From Actinomadura sp. NBRC 104425 (lineage in GTDB: Bacteria; Actinomycetota; Actinomycetes; Streptosporangiales; Streptosporangiaceae), in assembly GCF_030269545.1 (NCBI RefSeq), contig NZ_BSTN01000019.1, positions 1 to 64,000 of the forward strand: a stretch of 64,000 bases of DNA, read 5' to 3'. Below, one piece after another: positions 56,178-62,796 of this stretch. The stretch's first letter is position 1, and every line of letters begins with the position of its first letter. The notes under the pieces are model-generated. The model did no database searches. It was not told the origin of the DNA and was given only the letters and a program-made list of their open reading frames with translations. Made by a program: the position numbers and the translations under genes.

Positions 56178-57267
56178 GGCCGTCCCGTCGGTGCCCGGCG
56201 TGGTGACCGCCGACGACATCGTCGCGACCGCGCGCAGCATCGTCGCCCAGCAGGAGCCGTCCGGCGCCATCCCCTGGTTCGCGCCGCTGGACGGCGTGCC
56301 CGGCCACGTCGACGCCTGGAACCACGTCGAGGCCGCCATGGCGCTCACCGTGGCCGGGCTGCGCGAGCACGCGCGGCTGGCCTACGAGTGGCTGCGCGGC
56401 GCGCAGCGGCCGGACGGGTCCTGGCCCGCCAAGTGGGTGCTGGGCGAGATCACCGAGCCGGGCGGCGAGTCCAACCACGCCGCCTATCTGGCGGTCGGGG
56501 TCTGGCACGAGCTGCTGGTGACCGGCGACGAGGACTTCGCCCGGCACATGTGGCCCACGGTGCGCGCCGGCGTCGAGTTCGCCCTCGGCCTGCAGACGCG
56601 GCGCGGGGAGATCCGCTGGATGCGCGACCCGGACGGCCGCGCCGCCGGCGAGGCGCTGCTGACCGGCTGCTCGTCGATCTACCAGTCGCTGCGCTGCGCG
56701 GTGGCCCTCGCCGAGCACCTGGGCGAGCCGCAGCCGGACTGGGAGCTGGCCGCCGACCAGCTCGGCCATGTGGTGGCCGAGCATCCGGAGGCGTTCGCCG
56801 ACAAGCGCCGCTGGTCGATGGACTGGTACTACCCGGTGCTGGGCGGCCCGGTGCGCGGGGAGGCCGCCGCGCGCCGCCTGGCCGAGGGCTGGGACACGTT
56901 CGTGGTGCCGGGGCTGGGCTGCCGCTGCGTGTCCGACCAGCCGTGGGTGACCGCGGCCGAGAGCTGCGAGCTGGTGATGGCGCTGGACGCGGCGGGCCAG
57001 CGGGACCGGGCGCTGGAGCTGTTCGCCACCGTCCAGCACCTGCGGCACGAGGACGGCTCGTACTGGACGGGCTGGCAGTTCGAGAACCGGCGGCACTTCC
57101 CCGGGGACCGTTCCACCTACACGGCCGCCGCGGTGATCCTTGCGGCCGACGTGCTGGCGGACGCCACCCCGGGCGCCCGCCTGTTCAAGGAGATCGCCGG
57201 GCGCCGGCTCGGGCCGTCCGCGGCCGCCGACCCCGTCGCCTGCGGCTGCGCCCTCGTCGGCGTCTGA
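56167..57267 (+). CDS. Prenyltransferase/squalene-cyclase-like alpha-barrel protein
   Basis: A 366-residue helical-barrel protein resembling the terpene cyclase/prenyltransferase repeat fold, seen in segments such as IVAQQEPSGAIPWFAPLDGV, EWLRGAQRPDGSWPAKWVLG, MDWYYPVLGGPVRGEAAARR and HEDGSYWTGWQFENRRHFPG, which carry QxxDGSW-like motifs. No DXDD cyclase motif is seen. ATG 56167 lies inside the end of the methyltransferase gene, giving tight coupling. Its enzymatic role is unknown, and sugar-processing alpha/alpha-barrel enzymes of similar shape are an alternative. Confidence 0.8.
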   Translation: MPSEAVPSVPGVVTADDIVATARSIVAQQEPSGAIPWFAPLDGVPGHVDAWNHVEAAMALTVAGLREHARLAYEWLRGAQRPDGSWPAKWVLGEITEPGGESNHAAYLAVGVWHELLVTGDEDFARHMWPTVRAGVEFALGLQTRRGEIRWMRDPDGRAAGEALLTGCSSIYQSLRCAVALAEHLGEPQPDWELAADQLGHVVAEHPEAFADKRRWSMDWYYPVLGGPVRGEAAARRLAEGWDTFVVPGLGCRCVSDQPWVTAAESCELVMALDAAGQRDRALELFATVQHLRHEDGSYWTGWQFENRRHFPGDRSTYTAAAVILAADVLADATPGARLFKEIAGRRLGPSAAADPVACGCALVGV

Positions 57268-57304
57268 ACCGCGCGCGGGCCCCGGGAAGGCCGCCGGGGA
57301 GGGC

Positions 57305-58057
57305 CTACGGTGCGGCGAGCGGGTCGCGGTCGTCCACGCGCTCCAGCACGCGCAGCGAGCCGACGGCGCGCCGTTCGACGAACGCGCCGTTGTTCAGCGC
57401 CCGCAGGTAGATGTGCTGGTAGGGGGCCTGCCCGCCGTCCACCGGGTCGGGGAACACGTCGTGGACGACCAGCGCGCCGCCGACCATCACCCACGGCGCC
57501 CAGCCCTCGTAATCGGCGCGGGCGTGCTCCTCGGCGTGCCCGCCGTCGATGAACGCCAGCGCCAGCGGGGTGCGCCACAGCCGCGCCACCGTGCGGGACG
57601 CGCCCACGACGGCCACCACGTGGTCCTCCAGGCCCGCCGCGCCGATCGTCTTGCGGAACGTCGGCAGCGTGTCCATACGGCCGGTCTCCGGATCGACCAG
57701 CGACGGGTCGTGGTACTCCCAGCCCGCCTGGTTCTCCTCCGAGCCGTGGTGGTGGTCCACGGTCACCACCACGGCTCCGGTGCGGCGCGCGGCCGCGCCG
57801 AGGTAGATGGCGGACTTGCCGCAGTAGCTGCCGACCTCCAGCAGCGGCCCGCGGCCGCCGAGGCGCGCGCCGTACTCCAGCGCCGTCTCGTACAGCGCCT
57901 GCCCTTCGGGCTCGGGCATGAAGCCCTTGGCGTTCAGCGCGGCGCGCAGCAGGTCGGGGGGCATGGGCTCGTAGGCGGTGTCCGCGGGCGTCCGGGCGGC
58001 GGGCGGGGCCGGTTCGGCGGGGGTCCCCGCGCCGGTGGACGCCAGGGTGTCGGTCAT
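57305..58057 (-). CDS. Class I SAM-dependent methyltransferase (CmcI/TylF-like fold)
   Basis: A 250-residue protein from ATG 58057 with gaagg upstream. After a disordered Ala/Pro head, the core shows LLEVGSYCGKSAIYLGAAAR (SAM site), VVTVDHHHGSEENQAGWEYH, TPLALAFIDGGHAEEHARAD and the metal-type acidic motif GGALVVHDVFPDPVDGGQAP. This resembles metal-dependent small-molecule O-methyltransferases. It converges on the prenyltransferase-like gene. A KstR-type site lies 110 bp upstream of its start, which might place it in the steroid regulon. Confidence 0.82.
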   Translation of the reverse strand: MTDTLASTGAGTPAEPAPPAARTPADTAYEPMPPDLLRAALNAKGFMPEPEGQALYETALEYGARLGGRGPLLEVGSYCGKSAIYLGAAARRTGAVVVTVDHHHGSEENQAGWEYHDPSLVDPETGRMDTLPTFRKTIGAAGLEDHVVAVVGASRTVARLWRTPLALAFIDGGHAEEHARADYEGWAPWVMVGGALVVHDVFPDPVDGGQAPYQHIYLRALNNGAFVERRAVGSLRVLERVDDRDPLAAP

Positions 58058-58166
58058 CGGTGCCTTCTTCCGTGGTCGGTCGGCGGCCATGGGGGCGGCG
58101 CCCGGGTCTGCCGCGCACTCTATCCGGGCGGCGGCCCGGCCGGGCATCCGCCTTGTGACGTCTTAG

Positions 58167-58180
58167 TGAAACGTGTTCTA
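58167..58180. promoter_or_regulatory. KstR-type operator, full consensus
   Basis: TGAAACGTGTTCTA matches TnnAACnnGTTnnA at all fixed positions. It lies 110 bp before the methyltransferase start (leftward) and about 316 bp before the ferredoxin (rightward). Confidence 0.75.
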
Positions 58181-58431
58181 CTTCGGTTATGGGGCAGCGG
58201 ACGGCGGCGCGCCCCGGCCGCCTCGGGCGCCGGCCGGGACGACCGGGCCGCGCCGCGCAGCGGGCCGCACACCGCCCGCCTTTGACACGACCCGCCTCCC
58301 GACATCCCCGGAGAGCACGGAGTCCGCCCCACCCGTGACCAAACCGAATGACGTTCGCTATGTTGGCAGCCGGACCTTCCGGAGGATGATGGAAGGCGGC
58401 GGCCGGCGCGACCCCGCACCCGGGCCGCCGC

Positions 58432-58445
58432 TAGAACGTGTTCGC
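58432..58445. promoter_or_regulatory. KstR-type operator just before the ferredoxin gene
   Basis: TAGAACGTGTTCGC matches the consensus except for the last base and carries the palindromic core GAACGTGTTC. It lies 51 bp before the ferredoxin ATG. Confidence 0.72.
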
Positions 58446-58496
58446 GTGCCCGTACCGGGGATCCGCGAGCCCACCGGGAAGTGAACGGAGAAGGCG

Positions 58497-58688
58497 ATGC
58501 GCGTACGAGTCGACCCCCTGGTCTGCGAGGCCAACGCCGTGTGCGTGGGCCTGGCTCCCGAGGTCTTCGACCTGACCGACGACGACGAGCTGCAGATCCT
58601 GCTGCCCGACGTCCCGGCCGAGCACGCCGACCGCGTCCGGCACGCGGTGCGGTCGTGTCCCAAGGCCGCGCTCACCCTCGACGAGTGA
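58497..58688 (+). CDS. 3Fe-4S-type ferredoxin
   Basis: A 63-residue electron carrier with three cluster Cys at 10, 16 and 54 (CEANAVC, then VRSCPKAAL). The CX5C spacing and absence of a fourth Cys fit the [3Fe-4S] ferredoxins that serve actinomycete P450s. The acidic middle (LTDDDELQ) suits P450 docking. ATG 58497 follows ggagaagg. The KstR-type site 51 bp upstream and the alcohol dehydrogenase downstream suggest it supports the P450 at 52.4 kb. Confidence 0.9.
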   Translation: MRVRVDPLVCEANAVCVGLAPEVFDLTDDDELQILLPDVPAEHADRVRHAVRSCPKAALTLDE

Positions 58689-58776
58689 TCCCGGCCGTCC
58701 ACCATCCTCCCTCCCCCACCCCTTTCCGCGACCCGCGCGCCCCGCGCGGCGTCCGATCCCCTCAGTGGAGGCAGCC

Positions 58777-59865
58777 ATGGCACGTGCCGCGGTACTGCAC
58801 GCGGTCGGCGACACCGAACTCGACCTGCGCGACGACGTGACCGCCGTCGCCCCCGGTCCCGACCAGGTGAAGGTCCACCTCAAGGCGACCGGCGTCTGCC
58901 ACTCCGACCTGTCCACCATGACCGGCGTGCTGCCCGTCGTGCCGCCGGCCGTGCTCGGCCACGAGGGCGCCGGGGTCGTCGCCGAGGTCGGCGAGCACGT
59001 CACCCACGTCAAGCCCGGCGACCACGTGGTGGTCAACTGGACGCCCGACTGCGGCACCTGCCCCGACTGCCTGCGCGGGCAGCCGTACCTGTGCATGACG
59101 TTCATGGCGCAGTCGTTCAGCGATCCGCACTTCCGCATCGGCGCCGACACCCCCGCGTTCGGCATGGCGGGCTGCGGCACCTGGGCGGAGGAGATGACGG
59201 TGCCCCGGCAGGGCGTCGTCAAGATCGCCGACGACGTGCCGTTCGAGTACGCCGCGCTGCTCGGCTGCGGCATCCCCACCGGCGTGGGCGCGGTGGTCAA
59301 CACCGCGCGGGTGCGGCCCGGGTCCAAGGTCGCCGTGGTCGGCGCGGGCGGCGTGGGCCTGGCGGTCATCCAGGGCGCCAAGATCGCCGGCGCGTCCACC
59401 ATCCTGTCGGTCGACCCCAACGAGGCCAAGCACCCGGTCGCCAAGCAGTTCGGCGCGACGCACGTCGCCACGCTGGACGGCCTGGACGAGACCAAGAACC
59501 TGCTGACCGGCGGCGCCGGGTTCGACTACGTCTTCGAGGTGGTCGGCAAGGCCGCGGCCATCACCACCGCCTGGAACCTCGCCCGGCGCGGCGGCGACGT
59601 CATCGTGGTCGGCGCGGGCGCGGCCGACGACAACGTCCAGCTGAGCGCGTTCGCGCTGCTGTTCGACGGCAAGAACCTCAAGGCGTCGCTGTACGGCGGC
59701 TGCGACCTCAAGCACGACATCCCGATGTTCGTCGACCTGTGGCGGGCCGGGCGCCTGGACATCGACGGGCTGATCTCCCGGCGCATCCGCTTCGAGGACC
59801 TCAACGACGCCGTGCGGGCGCTGCGCAACGGTGAGGTGATCCGCCAGGTGGTGCTGTTCGACTGA
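58777..59865 (+). CDS. Zinc-dependent alcohol dehydrogenase (NDMA-type/class III-like)
   Basis: A 362-residue medium-chain dehydrogenase. Catalytic zinc ligands lie in ATGVCHSDLSTMTG and VLGHEGAGVVAEVG, and structural-zinc Cys in CGTCPDCLRGQPYLC. The Rossmann motif is VAVVGAGGVGLAVIQGAKIA with an acidic residue (SVDPNEAK) favouring NAD. ATG 58777 follows ggagg by 5 bases. It lies 88 bp after the ferredoxin in the same orientation behind the KstR-type site. It may oxidise the primary alcohol made on the sterol side chain by the P450, which is an inference from context. Confidence 0.9.
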   Translation: MARAAVLHAVGDTELDLRDDVTAVAPGPDQVKVHLKATGVCHSDLSTMTGVLPVVPPAVLGHEGAGVVAEVGEHVTHVKPGDHVVVNWTPDCGTCPDCLRGQPYLCMTFMAQSFSDPHFRIGADTPAFGMAGCGTWAEEMTVPRQGVVKIADDVPFEYAALLGCGIPTGVGAVVNTARVRPGSKVAVVGAGGVGLAVIQGAKIAGASTILSVDPNEAKHPVAKQFGATHVATLDGLDETKNLLTGGAGFDYVFEVVGKAAAITTAWNLARRGGDVIVVGAGAADDNVQLSAFALLFDGKNLKASLYGGCDLKHDIPMFVDLWRAGRLDIDGLISRRIRFEDLNDAVRALRNGEVIRQVVLFD

Positions 59866-59869
59866 GCCG

Positions 59870-59885
59870 CGGCGGGACCCCGCCG
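59870..59885 (+). terminator. Hairpin after the alcohol dehydrogenase
   Basis: CGGCGG-gacc-CCGCCG begins 4 bp after the stop codon. It is a compact G+C-rich stem without a T-run. Confidence 0.5.
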
Positions 59886-59960
59886 TTCACCCAAGATCAT
59901 CCGGGTTGTTCGGCAACCGCTTTTTCCCCGCCGACAACGCATGTCATCCTTTGTCGTGCA

Positions 59961-59989
59961 CGGCGCCCGCCGGTGAGCGGCGGGCGCCG
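59961..59989 (+). terminator. Long hairpin in the leader before the nuclease gene
   Basis: Perfect 11-bp arms CGGCGCCCGCC / GGCGGGCGCCG with a 7-base loop lie 46 bp upstream of the nuclease start. It could be a second terminator or a structured leader. Confidence 0.5.
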
Positions 59990-60034
59990 AACGCACCACC
60001 GAGAACACGCGCGTCAGTCGAGCATGGAGCGTGG

Positions 60035-62098
60035 GTGACCTACGTCGGACGGGGACGCGGACGCCGCCCCTCAGCGCCAAGGACCCTTCTCACGGGAGCG
60101 GTGCTCGCCCTGCCCGTCCTCGCGGTGCCGACCTCCCAGGCGGCACCGCCCGAGGGTGCGGGGGTCTCCGCGCACGAGGCCGCGCGGGGCGCGCCGGGCG
60201 CGCAGAGCACCCCTGACGGCGCCGCGCGCACCGGAGCGGGCGGCACCGCGCCGTCCACCGCCGCGGGCGCCCGGCAGATCCGCATCCACGACATCCAGGG
60301 CGCCGGGCACGTGTCGCCGATGAAGGGGGCGCGGGTGACGGGCGTGCGCGGCGTCGTCACGACCGTCACCGCCACCGGCTTTTGGATGCAGGACCCGCGG
60401 CCCGACCGCGACGACGCCACGTCCGAGGGCATCTTCGTCTACACGCGCAACCGGCCGTCGGTGGCCGTGGCCGACGCCGTGCGCGTCGACGGCAAGGTCA
60501 GCGAGTTCCGCCCCGGCGGGAAGGCGTCGGCGACCCTGGGCCGCACCGAGATCGACGCGACCGCCACCGCGGTGGAGGCCCGCGGCGTGCAGCTGCCCGC
60601 GCCGGTGGTGCTGGGCCCGAAGGGCCGCAGGCCGCCGGGCCAGGTGGTGGACGACGACGGCCGCGGCCTGCCCATCAACGTCGAGACCCGGGGCTCGTTC
60701 GACCCGACCCGGGACGCCCTGGACTTCTACGAGACGCTGGAGGGCCTGCGCGTCCGCGTGCAGGACGCGGTGGCCGTCGGCCCCACCAGCGGCGGCCAGA
60801 TCCCCGTGCTGCCCGCGGGCGGCGCGGGGGCGGGTCCGCGCACCGCGCGCGGCGGCATCGTCGCGGCGGTCGGCGACGCCAACCCCGAGCGGATCTTCCT
60901 CGACGACGCGCTGGCCCCGCTGCCCCCCGTGAACGTCGGCGACCGGCTGCCCGGCGCCGTCGACGGCGTGCTCGACTACGGCTACGGCGTCTACACGCTG
61001 CTGCCGACCGCGACACCGCGCACCGCAAGCGGCGGGCTGCGGCGCGAGACGACGCGTCCGCAGCGCTCCGGCGAGCTGGCCGTGGCGACGCTGACCGTGG
61101 ACGGCCTCGACCCGAGCGCATCGCGCGAGCGGTTCCGCGCCGTGGCCGCCGACATCGTGGACGGCCTGCGCTCGCCCGACCTGATCGCGGTGTCCGGGGT
61201 GCGGGACAACAGCGGCCCCGACGACGACGGCACGGTCTCCGCCGACCAGACCGTGGCCGAGCTGATCACGGCGATCAGCGAGGCGGGCGGCCCCAACTAC
61301 GACTGGCGGTCGGTGGCGCCGCGCGACAACGCCGACGGCGGCGAGAAGGGCGCCAACGACCACGTGGGCTTCCTGTTCCGCACCGACCGGGGGCTGAGCT
61401 TCGTCGACCGGGCGGCCGGCGGCTCCGGCGACGGCCTGGACCCGGCCGTGTCGCCCGGCGGCCCCGACCTGACCCGCACGTCGGTGCGCGCGCTCGCCGT
61501 GGGAGGGCAGGCCCGGCTCAGCCTCAGTCCCGGCCGCGTCGCGCCCACCGACCCGGTGTGGAGCAACGCGCGCAAGCCGCTGGCCGGTGAGATCACCTGG
61601 CGGGGGCGGCGGATCATCGTCGTGGCCAACGACTGGTACCCCAAGAGCAGCGACGACCAGCCCGAGTTCGGCCGCATCCAGCCGCCGCGCCGGCCCAGCG
61701 AGTGGCGCCGCGCCGCACAGGCGAAGGTGGTGGCGCGGTTCGTCCGGTCGGTGCGCGCCGTGGACGGCGACGCCGACGTCATCGTCACCGGCAGCCTCAA
61801 CGAGACCGAGTTCTCCGACTCGGTGCGCGAGCTCACCCGGCAGACGGGGCTGCGCGACCTGACCGACGAGCTGCCCCGCGCCGAGCGGTACACGAGCGTG
61901 TCGGCCGGGAACTCGCAGGCCCTCGACCACATCATGCTCAGCCCGTCGCTGGCGCGCCGCAAGCACGAGTACGACGTGGTGCACCGGCGCTCGGAGTTCG
62001 CAGGCCCCTCCGCCGGCGAGCGCGACCCGGCCGTCGTCCGCATCGACATGTCGTCCACCGGGACCGCCGCTTCCTCGGGCACGGCTTCCCGCCAGTAG
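60035..62098 (+). CDS. Secreted endonuclease/exonuclease/phosphatase-family nuclease (ExeM/NucH-like)
   Basis: A 687-residue exported protein. GTG 60035 is used because ggag is 5 bases upstream and the result is a proper signal peptide: basic head GRGRGRRPSAPR, then LLTGAVLALPVLAVPTSQA-APP with cleavage near residue 36. An N-terminal OB-type region (IRIHDIQGAGHVSPMKGARV, then GFWMQDPRPDRDDATSEGIF) is followed by a C-terminal DNase I-like domain (LAVATLTVDGLDPSASRERF, DLIAVSGVRDN, TGSLNETEFSDSV, LDHIMLSPSL). In place of the usual NxEN and QE motifs several residues differ (TVDGLD, VSGVRD), so nuclease activity may be altered. Confidence 0.85.
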   Translation: MTYVGRGRGRRPSAPRTLLTGAVLALPVLAVPTSQAAPPEGAGVSAHEAARGAPGAQSTPDGAARTGAGGTAPSTAAGARQIRIHDIQGAGHVSPMKGARVTGVRGVVTTVTATGFWMQDPRPDRDDATSEGIFVYTRNRPSVAVADAVRVDGKVSEFRPGGKASATLGRTEIDATATAVEARGVQLPAPVVLGPKGRRPPGQVVDDDGRGLPINVETRGSFDPTRDALDFYETLEGLRVRVQDAVAVGPTSGGQIPVLPAGGAGAGPRTARGGIVAAVGDANPERIFLDDALAPLPPVNVGDRLPGAVDGVLDYGYGVYTLLPTATPRTASGGLRRETTRPQRSGELAVATLTVDGLDPSASRERFRAVAADIVDGLRSPDLIAVSGVRDNSGPDDDGTVSADQTVAELITAISEAGGPNYDWRSVAPRDNADGGEKGANDHVGFLFRTDRGLSFVDRAAGGSGDGLDPAVSPGGPDLTRTSVRALAVGGQARLSLSPGRVAPTDPVWSNARKPLAGEITWRGRRIIVVANDWYPKSSDDQPEFGRIQPPRRPSEWRRAAQAKVVARFVRSVRAVDGDADVIVTGSLNETEFSDSVRELTRQTGLRDLTDELPRAERYTSVSAGNSQALDHIMLSPSLARRKHEYDVVHRRSEFAGPSAGERDPAVVRIDMSSTGTAASSGTASRQ

Positions 62099-62652
62099 GC
62101 GGCGAGCACACGAGCCGAGGGCCCGCGCGGGCCGCGGCGGGAGCGCGGTGGCCCGTCTCAGGGCACGAGACGGCACGCAGAGGGCCGCCGCCGGCCCCGG
62201 CGCGCCTACGGTGGGATGCGCCGCCGCGCACGCGGCAGGCGCCCGCCGAGGCGGGCCCTCACCTTCGCCCGGAACGCATGCAGGCTGCGGCCGTCGGCCC
62301 GCCACCGTCTGCGAATCGCCTCAGCCGGTTTCGCCGACGCGTGTGCGCGCCGCAATCGCGTGGCGGCCGTCCCCAGTGGCAGAAGCCATCCGGCGGGCCG
62401 GGGAACCGGCCGCGGGCGATGGTCGGCGTGCGCTGCCCGTGGGCCGCCGACCATCGCGCGCCACCCGGAGTATCGCCGTCGGCGACGCATCCGCTACATC
62501 CGCGTTTTCCGGTTCGACCGAATACAGCGGTCTTTTCGTCCGATAACCGGCGCGCCGGGAGCGCCGGGTCATGCGGACATTGCCCCAGCGTTCAGACATT
62601 CGTTGCGTTTCAGTCATAGACCGCCCATGGCCCGAGGGGTTACGTTCCGGGC
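62099..62652. other. 554-bp intergenic region, no gene recognised
   Basis: The ORFs here lack homology and good starts, and codon-position bias is weak, so I call it non-coding. A hairpin CCGTCTC-agggcac-GAGACGG at 62153-62173, 55 bp after the nuclease stop, may terminate that gene. The segment 62490-62620 is less G+C rich than the genome average and probably includes the promoter of the cysteine-rich peptide. Confidence 0.5.
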
Positions 62653-62733
62653 ATGAGCAAAGCTGGATGCAGTTGTGGACACGGCAGCGGATGCTCCTGC
62701 CCGAAGGGCTGCGCCTGCGGGTGCAACGGCTGA
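62653..62733 (+). CDS. 26-residue cysteine-rich metallothionein-like peptide
   Basis: A short ORF from ATG 62653 to TGA 62731-62733. The peptide has seven Cys in 26 residues: C6-S-C8, C14-S-C16 and C20-A-C22-G-C24, with His10 and Gly/Ser spacers, beginning MSKAGCSCGHG. The repeated CxC pattern is that of metallothioneins and would bind a small Cu(I) or Zn cluster. gagggg lies 13 bases upstream, which is somewhat far. The absence of other functions for such a Cys density and the ATG-to-stop fit favour a real gene. It stands alone between a nuclease gene and a convergent BNR-repeat gene. Confidence 0.72.
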   Translation: MSKAGCSCGHGSGCSCPKGCACGCNG

Positions 62734-62796
62734 GCCGCCGACTTCCGTAACCGAACCGCTACCCCGAACGAGACCGCTCCTGGGCGTGGACGCCGG

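Larger units (their letters stand above)
58058..58496. other. 439-bp divergent regulatory region
   Basis: This separates the leftward methyltransferase gene from the rightward ferredoxin/dehydrogenase pair. No ORF here is convincing. It contains two KstR-type sites (58167-58180 and 58432-58445) and little else that I can recognise. Confidence 0.6.

Noticed and set aside
62206..62652. Several 90- to 150-codon frames on both strands before the cysteine-rich peptide
   Set aside because: They overlap one another, lack ribosome binding sites and homology, and show no consistent codon bias.
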